NCBI GenBank assembly: GCA_013365325.1
Contig: JABVXV010000151.1
Coordinates: 81,284-145,283, forward strand
DNA: 64,000 nucleotides
Direction of reading: 5' to 3'
DNA from: Dipetalonema caudispina
Lineage: Eukaryota; Nematoda; Chromadorea; Rhabditida; Onchocercidae
Numbering within the stretch: the stretch's first letter is position 1; each line of letters begins with the position of its first letter. This document shows positions 13,801 to 25,915 of this stretch, piece after piece. The position numbers were made by a program, and so were the translations under genes. A model generated the notes under the pieces. The model made no database searches and was not told the DNA's origin. It was given only the letters and a program-made list of their open reading frames with translations.

Positions 13801-13925
13801 CAAAATTGGCTTCACTGATGGCACTTGGTTTTGAAGAAGCAGCAGCTCGCGCAATGCTTATACAGTGTGGAAATGATGTTGAAGCGGCGGCTGCTAATTT
13901 ATTAGCTAGGCAATCAACATTATGA
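10826..13925 (+). CDS. ddi-1: DDI1-type ubiquitin-shuttle aspartic protease
   Basis: Ubiquitin-binding protease linked to proteasome homeostasis (in C. elegans it processes SKN-1A/Nrf1). Eight exons: 10826-11029, 11409-11585, 11927-12029, 12419-12682, 12893-13024, 13129-13264, 13517-13614, 13786-13925; phases agree and give 417 residues. Domains in order: N-terminal ubiquitin-like domain (about 1-80, opening MKITVTCDLTG); a helical region with ARERAMLDPTNAEGQRLIAE, the Ddi1 helical domain; the retroviral-type protease with catalytic FVDSGAQVSILS split by the intron between 12682 and 12893, and LLGLDILKRHRCVIDL as the second conserved block; and a C-terminal UBA domain (LMALGFEEAAARAML). Asp-Ser-Gly is the usual Ddi1 active site. 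Start: first in-frame ATG; an acceptor-like GTTACAG ends 25 bases upstream. The donor after exon 1 (GTTGGT) is the weakest join. Confidence 0.93.
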
Positions 13926-14009
13926 ACCATGTGGGAAAAATGCTCTACTTGGGTTAGTTAAGGGGTAGACAGATAAAACAGTTTTTAAATTGATATGATT
14001 CAATGTAGA

Positions 14010-14015
14010 AATAAA
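14010..14015 (+). terminator. Polyadenylation signal AATAAA of ddi-1
   Basis: AATAAA 85 bases after the ddi-1 stop codon, the first canonical signal downstream. Confidence 0.5.
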
Positions 14016-15718
14016 CCTGATATTAGTAAACAGTTATAGTAAGCCATTATCTCTGAGGACAAAAACAGGATTTTTTAAGCCTTTGTTTCGGAGGTTTGCA
14101 ATTTGATGAAATTCTTTGTAATACCTAAATAAATGAATAGGCTGTGGGATGGTATTGATTTTCCCAGATTCACTACAAATATACAAAATTATGATTTATT
14201 GTTATGTGTTATGGTAAATTAAATATGCATATAAAAATTGCTTAAAAATAAATAGTAAAAACGCATGATATATGATACATTCATTTCAATTCAGTGAATT
14301 TCCAAATATCTTACACGGATATCTTATATCGAATGGTCTCTTTGCAGACAAAAACACAGCACAATTTATACTCTCCCTTCTTAATCGACCCCCATTTGAA
14401 TTTCTATGAATTATTGTCATCAAAAAAGTTCCTATCTTTGTGTTTGATTGCTTCGCAAACGTTCTTTCTTCTCTCACAGTTGCCTCCTAAATTATTAATG
14501 TCCCCATCTCGTTTCTAAGGCTTTGAGATTAATCTCCTATTTGTAAAATAAAATTAATGCTCTGCAACATGACAGAAGTTTTGTAAGAAAAGAGCGGTTC
14601 AAGTTCATAAGCTTATTTTCTGAAAGAAAATAAACAGAATAAGCTGTGGGAATCACAGAGGAACGGATGTCATACCGGTCGTTTTCAGCAAAGTTAATAG
14701 CCGATAAATGAGCTATGTTTTTGATTCCTCAGCCAGTGCTACCAGTTAACGTTTAACTAAATCATGTTACAGTTTGAACTTTTTTTTGAAGTCCGCATTT
14801 GCTATTATGCTCGGTCCAAAATTATACGCTCATGGGAGCAACTGGACGCCCAACAATAAAGCTCGTTTGGAAGGTGTAGCTGTGTGTTGAATGCATAGAA
14901 AAATCTGCTGGAAGACCAACGAAAAGAATGACCACGAATCAGATCTCGAATAAACTGACAACTTTTTAAAACTTCATTCAGTCAGGAAATAATCGAATAT
15001 TTGTAGATTTATCAAAATGAGGGAACTGAATTAGTACTGGTATACCTTAACCAGCGCAGAAATGCATGTTTTCATATTAAACAGTATATGCTACTAAAGA
15101 GTTTCCAAAAAAAACATTAACATCAACATTCCAACAATTTTACCGGCAACAACAACCCGAACTTATCGAATTAAAGAAGACTACAATCGAAAATTCAAAA
15201 AAAAAAACTATTTAAAAAAAACAAATGGGCTTGCCGCAATTATGGAGCTGCACCACGCTATAACTTGATAGCGAAAGATAAGCCATAAAAATTTGTTGTG
15301 AACAAAAACACGTATAAATCTCCATGCCGATCGGAACAAAAAGCACATTTCTATCACCTTATAAATCTTACGAAATGAACAATAAAATAATAAGAATAAC
15401 TTGGTGGTAACAACATCAAATTAACCGGATAAGACGAAAGAATATTAAACAATGCTACAATAGGAGTTTAATTTAGGAGTTAGTAATCATGACCGAGAGT
15501 GAAATGACCTCTTTTGATACAGAATCTTTTGGAAGGTTAAGATATTTTGATATCCTTTTTCCGTAAGTATATTTTACAAACAACAAAAAGTTCATGTACC
15601 ATTATTCCAAAAGGTACAGCTATATGGTGCAAATGCAGGAAATCATAAAAACAGCATGAATAATCCCTCCTGAAATCAGAAAATGACCTATATCTATTCC
15701 CAATCAACAAGTGTCATA
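14016..15718. other. 1.7 kb between convergent ddi-1 and C/EBP genes
   Basis: AT-rich, no protein-like frame. The overlapping short frames near 14286-14518 lie on both strands and have no recognisable motif. Probably 3' UTR sequence of both genes plus spacer. Confidence 0.5.
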
Positions 15719-17423
15719 TTAAGTGGTACGAGCAGAGCACCGCTTTTTTGCTTGATATAATTCACTCTTCAGTCGCATATTTTCGACACGTAAATGCCGA
15801 TTTTCTTCTTTCACTTCATGAATTGCATTTTCAAGATGCACGATTTGCTCATCTTTGATATTTACCGCTTTACCAAATTCGGTAATTTGGCATTGAAGTT
15901 GTTTGATTTGTTCATCTTTCATTTTTTGTTGTTGTTTCGCCTTGGTACGCGACCGTCTTACAGCATCATTATTTTTTTCACGCTTCAATCGATACAACGG
16001 ATTTTTTTTTTCCGCCTATAATGGGGGAAAAATTAGTCTAAGTATTTACAAGGTTTATAAAAAGATAAAATATCGAGTAACTGAATCAACAAAATGAGGT
16101 GGACACGCGTATATAATCAATTAAATTTCCATATAAAAAACTACTGTAATAGAAGATCAATTGATCGAACTAGCTTAACGGCAACATTTTCAATCCTATT
16201 CTGAGAAGTCTCAATTCTATCAATTCTAAAGCTCCTAAAAGAATCGCTAAATTGAAAATGAAGCCATGCAAGCATACTTCTGGCTTCAGAGAGTATTTTC
16301 TAGGCTTGATAGTTGGTGTAAAAGAAATTTCGATCTGTTCTGATGCGTCTTTCTCGGATACTGTCGGCGGAGTTCCTCGCTCTCCCTTCACTTCCTCATT
16401 ACTTGTCATTTCCGTCTTCACCGAATGAAAAGTTGCTGCAAAACCAGACGTTTCTGGAACTGCAATCAATGCATCATCCAAACTTGTATCGGATTTTATA
16501 GCTTCTGCTGAAAAGGATATCTGAGGTAACACAAGGGAAATTGTCGAATCCACCTTAGAAAATCACTTCTAATTCGAAGAAATTCTATTCTAATTCTAAA
16601 TCCCAAAATTTCTGTAAACTCCCACTGCCTAATCATCAATAATAAATTAAACATATTATGCTTTTTCCTGTAATAAAATATATTTGTATAATACTGAATA
16701 TACCTCATAAAATGATCTAACAAATCAAAATGCAAAAGTAGTCCTACTTACCAATGCTTGTCAAATCTGCATACTGAGCAGCATATCCACAAACGCCATG
16801 TTGCATTCGTATATCGTATTCAAGCACCCTCTGTTTATCAATAACAGGCTCCAGATCTTCAGAGTCATCTATCCCTCGAAGATCCCTTAGATAGGGAGTC
16901 AGGTCCATGCTCTGATCCATGAAGTCAAAACCATCTTGTTCTTGCAACTGCTGACAAAGCATTAGCGAATCCTGAAATTGTTACAAAAAAATAGCTTTCT
17001 TTTTTCTGGCCAACTGATCTACTATATAGTTTGGTAAATGAGCGCTTTCATATAACTACAAACAAAAGTTATTAAAGAATCGTTACAAATCCGAAAAAGA
17101 ACAAAACCACTAGAATAATAACAGTAAAAATAAATTCTTTCGAATCTATCAAAGCATGAAAGAAAAGGTATAACAGAGGAAAAGGAAGTAAGCAAGGGGA
17201 ATAAATTTATGCAAAGAAAAGCTAATTGAATTACTTGTCGATCAACTGGTTGTGTAACACCATCTGTAACAGTTTTAACACGATTTCGTCCCTCAAAAGT
17301 TTTCATATTCAGAGCGTAGCGGCCATCACAGGTACCGTTATTTAATATACCCTCTGTACTTTCAGTATTTCTTGACATGTTTGACAATTTTGTTCCAGTA
17401 TCAATCAAACGTCGAACAAGCAT
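15719..17423 (-). CDS. cebp-1: C/EBP-family bZIP transcription factor (CEBP-1-like)
   Basis: Nuclear DNA-binding activator. Four minus-strand exons: 17423-17235, 16971-16752, 16507-16278, 16015-15719; phases agree and give 311 residues, near the roughly 320 of C. elegans CEBP-1. The last exon carries the whole bZIP: basic region KREKNNDAVRRSRTKAK, the C/EBP-type signature with N-N-x-A-V-R, followed by a leucine zipper of regularly spaced hydrophobics and charged residues (IKQLQCQITEFGKAV..., HLRVENMRLKSEL) to the C-terminus. The upstream exons are acidic and Ser/Thr-rich (MDLTPYLRDL, GIDDSEDLE), compatible with an activation region. In C. elegans CEBP-1 acts downstream of DLK-1/p38 in axon regeneration and stress; whether that holds here is inference. 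The start ATG is 18 bases after an acceptor-like TTTTTCAG, so a spliced leader is likely. The closest alternative is another bZIP subfamily, but the basic region argues for C/EBP. Confidence 0.9.
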
Positions 17424-17441
17424 ATATCACAACCTTCGGAG

Positions 17442-17449
17442 CTGAAAAA
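17442..17449 (-). promoter_or_regulatory. Likely spliced-leader acceptor of the C/EBP gene
   Basis: On the minus strand TTTTTCAG ends at 17442 and is followed after 18 bases by the start codon at 17423. The first coding exon is complete without any upstream cis exon. Confidence 0.5.
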
Positions 17450-19509
17450 TATACATACATAATATTTGACGGCTGAAGCATATTAATAAAAATCACACTG
17501 ATAAACACACAGCTGAAAATTGAACTTGAGCCTCGACCGTTAATTTGGAAACAATAGTTTATACAACAACGGAGTTTCGTCAAATTAATTTCCCCCTATC
17601 ATTTTTTTCGAAGCTTTCTTATAAGTAAACCAAATATAATGAATGTAAAGTACGCTAACTGAACCCTTTAAGTACCTCCTACTAAATACACGAAAGTACA
17701 AATAATTAATATTTGCTTCACTGCTGCCAGAATAATGCACGTTATTCCCTTATGATAAAAAGAGAAAAAGCGAAGGAAAAGTAAAGTAAAACCAAATATT
17801 ATATCAACCTGCACGAAAACTCAAATTTAAACGACCAGTTTAACTAAATCAGTAACGAATATCGAATATACACCGAACCTGTCCAACCAATGCCTCAACG
17901 ATCTAAAGCGATATGGATAAGATATTTCCTATCATCAACACATCACTATCACTAGTATTACTCACTCTTCACTAATCAACCTTTTCAGTTAGCCAAATAC
18001 GAACTACGCTAACGAACAGTATAAAAGTATTTGATAATAACAGAAAAATTAAGTGCTAAGTAATCTTTACACATACTACAACAATAATGACGGCTAATTT
18101 ATCAATACACAATAATGTCCCCCAGCACATGACACAAAAACATTAACGAAGCCAAACTTCCATCTTATTTTTAAAAAATTGGGAAAAAAAGCAATTAAAA
18201 GTCTAAATTCTTGTAATTAACGAACAATACAAATTAGTAATCGCAATGTCAAGAAAAAAAAAACAGTTTTGACATAACTTTTGCTTAAAATTTAATTAAG
18301 ATAATTGACAAATCGTCATCCTTCCCTATTCTTAACACATTTATATAGGTAAAGCTTCCAGTATGTTACCAACTAAACCTATACCCCTGATATAGCCTTC
18401 TCTCTACCAGAACCGCACTCCCGCATCTCGAGAGATTCGAGAATGACGCCTACCACAACATATACGCCCCTCCCCTCTCCAAAGAACGACTCATTTCGCA
18501 ACTCACCCCCCCTATGAGTCATCCTTGTCATGTCATCACCATCACGCGATAAAGTCAGCTGACTAGAGTGCTATTACTTATTTGAGGATTTTTAAAGTGA
18601 CTGCTTGCAATTTTTTAAAATGCAAGAAATCATTGTAGGACCTAAATGATGCTTATGCAGCTTTCTATGATGATAATTGTATATAGAGTGGAAGATATTT
18701 GCTTCACGATATACTTCCTCTACTTCATTATATTCCTACCTTCTCTTATATTATTAGTTCATATTATCTTTATTTGTTCTTATTTTTGACCAATATCATC
18801 ACAGTATTAATCTTGTCTCGCCATTTAGCATATTCAAAACTTTACCACAGTTAAGATTAGCATCGACTCAAACTCATCGAGTACTCAGTAACTTTACCTG
18901 TGGTTATCCCATTCCTATAATCATTTATTGGTTCCTCAGAATTGCAGAATTGATGGTTACTGTTGAAGTGTTTGGATGAAGTAATTGGACATATAAAAGA
19001 GGATATGAATAAGAATCGGTATAAACAAAATATATATAACATCGATCAGTGTCCTGTAGCTAAAGTTAGCTCCTTCATTTTGTCTTTGCAATTTGTTGAG
19101 ATTGTTGTATATAATTCATTTTCTTACAATGATTTCCTAAATAGTATCGACTACTAGTAAACAAAAAGCAACAGAGGAACTATTTAATAAATACTTCCAG
19201 CTTTGATGAAATGCCACAAATGACTTATAAGGTTCTTGTTTAAAGTTCAGATTATTATACCAAGCATAGAGCTTGGTGCGTGACTAATAAAGTTTTAAGA
19301 ATAGTTGTAAGCGTGGAAATTCTCCGAAGTGGTTCTATGTTTTTGTTTAAGAAATTGAGGATACTGCGCTTAACCGGACTCCTTATAGTAGTATCTTTTT
19401 AAACTGATGTGCCACATCATATATTGTGAGCTCACCCGCCTTCCCGTAATTTCGATCTTGTCCAATAGTTTCAAACTTTAGCACTCATAATTTTAATTTG
19501 ATTCTTCAG
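17450..19509. other. 2 kb between divergent C/EBP and DHX33-like genes
   Basis: Mostly AT-rich with no coding frame that I trust. It contains the GC-richer motif cluster listed separately (18420-18560) and must contain the missing first exon and promoter of the helicase. A tentative first exon for the helicase is ATG at 19211 to a weak donor at 19231, which would join in frame (MPQMTYK then KKFRRK), but the donor GTTCTT is poor. Confidence 0.4.
18420..18560. promoter_or_regulatory. GC-richer motif cluster, putative enhancer/promoter
   Basis: A block clearly less AT-rich than its surroundings, about 1 kb upstream of the C/EBP gene. Read directly: TTCGAGAA (heat-shock element core) at 18436-18443; TTTCGCAA, containing a C/EBP half-site on the other strand, at 18494-18501; palindromic ATGAGTCAT (AP-1/bZIP site) at 18514-18522; TCAGCTGA around an E-box CAGCTG near 18558. 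Such short motifs occur by chance, but four within 140 bases of an otherwise AT-rich spacer is notable. Confidence 0.35.
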
Positions 19510-22409
19510 AAAAAATTTCGTCGCAAGGAATTGCCAGTCGATGGAGTTCATTTACAACTGGCAGAAGTGATAAGAGAAAATGGCGTATCAATCATTGTTG
19601 GTGAAACTGGAAGTGGGAAAAGCACACAGATTCCCCAGGTTATTCGTGGTGTCTTTTCTCTTGGAGCTTGTTTAAGAAGTTGTGAAGAGTTTAGTTATTC
19701 TCTGACTGAATCTGATTTGTCTTGAAATCTATCACCATTGTCCATGAAATCTTGGTGAAATTCCTTTTTCAGATAGCTATGTTTAAGTGTTAATAAATTT
19801 CATCTGAAACAACTGAAACTATTTCATTCAATTATTTGGAGTCTTTTTTATATATCTAATTGTATAGAATAGTTAGTTTTTAAGAGAAGAATTCATAATT
19901 CCAAGATGCAAGTTTTCCTTCACGAAATCTAACATGTGGCGGTCTCATCACATAAGAAAAAAACAGCTGAGTTTTGTCAAAAAGCAATTACACGTGCTTC
20001 TTCAAGCAACTAGTAAAGATGATCTGCATACTACCAACAGGAATTTAGGCGATCCAAGAATTCGGATGGCCATGTTGCTAGTTTCATGTATAAAGCTTAA
20101 ACTTATCCGATTCTCAGTGTCGCAACATTTAAGATATACTGCATCTCATACTAATCGTGATCATTATTCAGATATGTTACAATGAGGGTTTGATCGGTAG
20201 TGGTCTTTTGGCTGTTACACAGCCACGACGTGTTGCTGCAATTACACTTGCGAGACGTGTCGCTTTTGAAATGGATGCAAACCTTGGTGAAGTGGTAAGA
20301 TTATTTTGTTGAAATAATACTTATCTTTGCAGAAATATAGCAAATGCTGGTTATTTAACGGCGCAAAGTTAAGATATCAGATGATTTGAAAAATTTTTGC
20401 TCTCAACAAATAGCAAAAAAGGAAAGAAGCACGGGCTAGCTAATAATCTATTGTAAAAGAAATACCAAATCTGAATTATTATCAATTTGTCTCTATCATA
20501 TTCTTGTTGAAAGTAATGTATTTTTGTGTATAGATGTTTATGTCGGTAATATCGACATTATATTTGACAACGGAATGCGTACTTGCTAAAAGTGTAAAAC
20601 CTATTTAAGTAAATCTAGCGAATAGTTTTTCAATTTTTTATTAACTAATAAAAACTGTTGAAAGTTGCCGACAAGAAGTTAGCAAAAGATAAATTTCAGG
20701 TGGCCTACAAGGTCAGGTTTGAAAATACCACAAGTAATGAAACAAAGATTGTTTACGGCACCGATGGTATCTTTTTACGCGAGACATTTTATGACTCATT
20801 ACTCACACATTATTCTCTTGTAATTGTCGATGAAGCTCATGAACGTTCTGTTCATACAGATGTCTTGTTATATTTATTGAAGCTTTGTTATAAGCAGCGG
20901 CTAGGTACATCCAATCCATTGAAGTTGCGTTGTTTATTAATTCCTTTACTTACCGATTTTTGACATTTTGTGGTCTCCTATATTCTGTTACTTGTAGTTA
21001 AAAGTAACTTACCTCGAAATTCTTGAGGACTATACAAATACCAGTCTCTAATTTTAGATTATCATCATGTCGGCTACATTGGAAACTAATGTTTTTTCGG
21101 AATATTTTGACAATGCACCAGTGTATATCGTACAAGGAAGGACCTATCCAGTCGAGGTAAGGGACTGATTTACCTGACTGAACTATGAGGTTTCATTTTT
21201 TTTTATCTAAGAATTTTATGTGTAATGCTCTTTTGTTGCTGTTTAAAGAAAGTAGCAAAATGCGGGTAGTATGTAAAAATGTGTAATCAGACTTACTAAT
21301 GTTGAATTATATTAGAGTTGACTGAGCAGTAGTTGTTGCATATAGAGAATCTAGTATCAGATTCAGTTTTCATCATAGCATTGTTTAAGAGAAGACTCGT
21401 TACTATTTTATGTTTGTGAAGTGCAGTTTTTATGACGAAACTTTTTACAGATTTTTTATGCAAATTCGATGGATAAAAAAGATGACGATTATGTGTTCAA
21501 TGTTCTGACAACGGTTTTACAAATTCATCGTACTGAACCACTGAGGTAAATTCTTCCCGCAAATGATTTCTTGAAAATCTAGTAGTACCAGTTCATTTTT
21601 TTTTCAGAGCTGAGACTGAGATATGTTGATGCTTTGTGTGGTGAATCCTTTATCCTTTTTCTCTCTCGATCCGTTATTTAATTTGAAGCTCTGTATTTTA
21701 CTGAATGCATTCTTATTTTCAGCTCCGATGTACTGGCATTTTTAACTGGACAGGAAGAAATTGAAACAGCTTGCAAGAAAGTACAGGAAGCTGCGAAACT
21801 TCTGACCGGTGATTTGATAGCACTCCCACTCTACGCCGGTCTTCCGCCATCGGCACAAATGCGGGTTTTTGAACCAGCTAGTGTACCAGTAAGATTTTCA
21901 GGTCATTAAAATTTATTATCTAATTTATGTCCCTTTCAGCTATGGCATGATTAGTGAATGAGAAATAGAGCTTTATGGAATTACTGTGAATTTTACCATC
22001 ATGACTAATTATTTTATATCCTGTGGTAAAACTTTTATGTATTTCTTGAATCCACTCATGCTAATGTTAATTTATCCATCGATTGCCGTACGCTGAACTG
22101 TTATGCCAGTCTTTCAAATGTTCAACCGTCAACGGGTGGAATAAAGAAAAGTAAATCGTTTCCTAAAGAAAATTGGAGTTAAAATTTGTTTTCTGCTTCC
22201 AGTACACACGGAAAATTATTTTCGCAACAAATATAGCGGAAACATCTATTACCATACCTGGTGTGCGGATTATTGTTGACAGTGGAAAAATAAAAGTGAA
22301 GTAAGCCTTAATTGAAGCCTTTTGTTTTTATCTCTTTCATTTTACTAAGACTTATGTCACATGCATGCAATTAGAGAAAAAGTAAGGCTACCATTGAACA
22401 ATATATCGA

Positions 22410-22465
<56 letters not shown>

Positions 22466-24785
22466 ATTTTATGTATTTAATCAAACTGAATTCAAATCCC
22501 AAAGTAAGGATTCATCTTATTTTCCTGTATTTCCTTTTTGAAATTTGCGAATTCTCTCATTCAAACCTAACTGACCCTTTTGTTTATTTGCAGAATCCAT
22601 TCAAGGTAAAATTTAAGATTTGTCATATCTGTTCAGAACCTTTCTTCCGGATCGTCATATCGATATTCTTCGTGTGGAGAATATTTCACAATGTTCAGCA
22701 ACCCAGCGAGCTGGTCGTGCTGGACGTGAAGCACCCGGCAAATGCTATCGGCTGTATTCGGAAAAACATTTTAATTCATTATCCAAAGTGACAGTTCCGG
22801 AAATTTTACGATCCAATTTAGCAATGGTAAAATTTAATAAAAAAAAATATTTTTTGGAACTTGCAGACAATTTTGCTGTCAAGTATTTATTTTTACTGCT
22901 GAATAAAATTATTTTTCTAAACTAAGTGTTCCAAACCAGTGGGGAACAATTGGAAGTTTTGAGTGGATTAAGATTTAAATATGTAGTTTGAACTTTCTTG
23001 TTCACTCCAGGTACTGCTTGAACTGTTGCGTATTGGTTTACGACGAATAAAATCGTTGGCTTTGATTTCAAATCCAAAAAAGGAAGGACTGGAAGCTGCT
23101 GAAAAACATCTTCGCTTACTGGACGCAGTGAAGCTACCTGATAAAAAAGGCAGATTGCGACTTACTGAAATGGGCACAAGGTTATCATCATTTCCGGTTG
23201 ATCCAGCTTTTGCACGGTAAGTGATTTAGTCATTGGTAGTTATTACGGATTTTAAATATTTATTAATCCTTTTCAAAATTCACTTGTCCTCTTTTTTATA
23301 TGTTTCAAAAGTTAGTGTTGTTGAATTGCAGTGCTCTGATAGCAGCTTCACAGAATGAGTGTTTAGAAGAAGTTCTAACGATCGTGGCATTTATGTCCAC
23401 TGATTCCGTTTTCATTAGTTCAACAATGGGTCGTGAACAAACAAACTTATCGAGACGTAAATTTGAAGCACCTGAAGGTGATCACTGCACCTTGCTGAAT
23501 GTTTATCGAGGATATCGTTTAGCTCGGAAAGAGAAGAAGCTTGAGGTAATTCATAACTTCTTGCAGTTTCTCTTTGTTTTAGTTTCTTCATTTTTATGTT
23601 TTTTTACGTTTTTTCAATGTGCTTGTTTCAATTCTTCATATCATCCTATTATGATTTTTATTCCATTTGGGTCTATTTTTTAATTGTAACATTTCTCCTA
23701 GTTTTACATTTAATTTTTCCAATATTTTAAATGAACATCACATCCTCTGACATTTGGACTGAGTTTTTAATCACACTATGCATGAATTTCGTGATGGAGA
23801 CAGAAGTGTAATTTTTATGTATCATACAAGTCATGCCTGACGTTGTTTTACTGTTTTTATTGTTATTCCGAAAATCTGTTTTCAAATACTTATTAAGGAA
23901 TGGTGCGAAGCAAATCATGTCCACCAACGATTACTTAATACCATTTTCAAAATTCGAAAACAATTACGTGATATTTGCGCAAAAAATTCGCTTATTTTTC
24001 GTTCGTGCGGTACCGATACCGACAAACTCAGGTGATAGTTGTGTTTAAAATAATCGTAATATAAGGAAGAGAAAAGTAAGTACATTAATTAATTGGGTAA
24101 CCGAGGAAAAATTTTTTTCAAAAAGAGAAGAAAGGAAAAGAAGAATGAGGTAGAAGTTTTGAGAACAACACCAAATGGAAGAGGTTTAAGAATAGGGGAA
24201 AAGGAAGAGAAAACTTGAGTAAGATAGAAAATTCAATCAAACATGGTTTTGCTGAATAATACTATTCTTTCAGAAAGACGCTTTGTCAGGGTCTTTTCAT
24301 GAATTCTTGTGTTTATGAGAGATCACAGGACCGTTACAGTTTGTTGATATCACCTGAAACCTCACTAAAAATTCATCCCTCCTCTTGTTTGTCTCGTTCG
24401 CGACCAACAGCCTTTATTTTCACAGATCTCGTTCGAACAAATGAGTTATACGCTCGGTAAATTTTCTGTTTGTTTCTCATATCCTACTGAGTTAGTGATT
24501 CAAAATTGTCTTTCTTTTCTAGAAATGAGGACTAAATAGTTCAGTATTATCTGATTTTTTAACTTCGTTTTTCGTTTTCCTTCCTTTACATTTTTTTCGT
24601 GTGAAATTTCTTTAATATTTTTTACAAGTGTCTCTTTTGGACAGTAATTCTTGATTTCGTTTAGTGATATCACAGTGATTGATCTCGAGTGGGCGAAAGA
24701 GCTTCTTGATTCAAAGAAGACGGTATTCAATATGTTTCGTGATGAAAGATTACATTCGGTGATTCATCCATATAAAATGAAATAG
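19510..24785 (+). CDS. DHX33: DEAH-box RNA helicase, DHX33-like (first exon missing)
   Basis: ATP-dependent RNA helicase; DHX33 relatives act in rRNA synthesis and translation. Exons: 19510-19638, 20172-20294, 20700-20904, 21058-21156, 21451-21545, 21723-21888, 22203-22300, 22637-22826, 23011-23216, 23332-23545, 23898-24031, 24274-24456, 24665-24785, about 654 residues. Motifs seen: I GETGSGKS, Ia [49 protein letters not shown]; then the winged-helix/ratchet block and the C-terminal OB-fold ([17 protein letters not shown]). The order and the C-terminal end match DHX33 better than DHX8/15/16 types. The first exon starts at an acceptor, so the initiator lies upstream and is not resolved. The join 20904-21058 cannot be made in frame with GT-AG (see findings). 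The intron 22301-22636 holds an AT microsatellite. Confidence 0.88.
22404..22460. repeat. (AT)n microsatellite in helicase intron
   Basis: Nearly pure TA/AT dinucleotide run with one interruption, inside the intron after exon 22203-22300. No effect on coding is expected. Confidence 0.9.
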
Positions 24786-25915
24786 CAGCATTTGGTTATT
24801 TCTATTACCAGTCATATTCAAAGCTGTAGCTGCAGACATTTTGAATTTTTATAAGAATTAGGAAGTTCTTAGAAAGTACAATCTCTAGCTTTTAAATTTG
24901 TTCTTCGTAATATTTCTTCGTGATTTGCAGTGATTACCTCGGTCACAAGATTCTTTTATGTTGTGTGTTTTGAGGTTTGTTAATGTTATAAATCAAAAAT
25001 GAAAAGGATTGGTTTTGATTCATTTGTTTTTCGAATGGTAAAAATTTCACATAAATTTTTAAGAAATAAGCTGCTGTTGAGTAGTTCGAAATATACAGCC
25101 TGAATTTTTATTCATAATTTGGTACAGTAACCATCGAATTGGTTACTGTAGCAGATTACTTTTTTTTTACCTCGTTCGTGATTTGTCGTGCTATGTTCCT
25201 TGTTGATTTGGAATCAGAAAAGAAAATTTGATTATAACTACTTCTGGATGCAAAACATTCTCTAGAGTAGTTGTTTTTATAATTTTGGCTGGCTATACTG
25301 TCTGTTTGCATTTGGTCTTATTAAGGGATAATCTTGATCGAAGATATATGCCCCGTCAAACACATACTGTTAATTTCGCAATTATCAAGTTAATGAAGCA
25401 TCTTTCGATTACATTTCTCAATTTAGTCATATTTATTCATGGTAGCATATACAGTTTCTGATACTTAGGTATAAAGACGTTCAAATATTAGTGCGTATGA
25501 CCTTAAGAAATTTCAATTATATACATTCTTCGCACTGTGTTATAACTTCTCGCTCCTGCCTCACTCTCATAAATTCATTTGGGAAAGATTGTTAATTAAG
25601 GAAGGTTCCATACGTCTTTTCACTCGAAAATAGGCAATGAATTAGACACAGAGGAAGAGTAGAGGAAATTTCCAAATAGAAGATGAAGAAAGTTGGGAGA
25701 GCGATACGACGATTTACCATTCGTACTCGTAGCAAGTGTTACAGTCTTTGGTGTCAGTGTATTCGATGACTTGACACATTCTCCTTCTTCCTTTATTTCT
25801 TCTCTGAAACTATCCTGTCATACTTCCCTCAAGGATTTTAGTGTTATTTCTCATTTTATTTAGGATCTTTTTTGGAATTACTTTCATTACCCAGAGTTGT
25901 AGTGTATAATATTTA
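24786..25915. other. 1.1 kb between helicase and UDP-glucose pyrophosphorylase genes
   Basis: Both flanking genes are on +. AT-rich, no family similarity. The open frame 25228-25461 has no homology that I recognise and no splice context. It should contain the helicase 3' UTR and the promoter of the downstream gene; TTTATTTAG ending near 25863 could be a spliced-leader acceptor. Confidence 0.45.

Noticed and set aside
25228..25461. 77-codon plus-strand frame upstream of the pyrophosphorylase gene
   Set aside because: No homology, no splice context, hydrophobic composition typical of AT-rich random frames.
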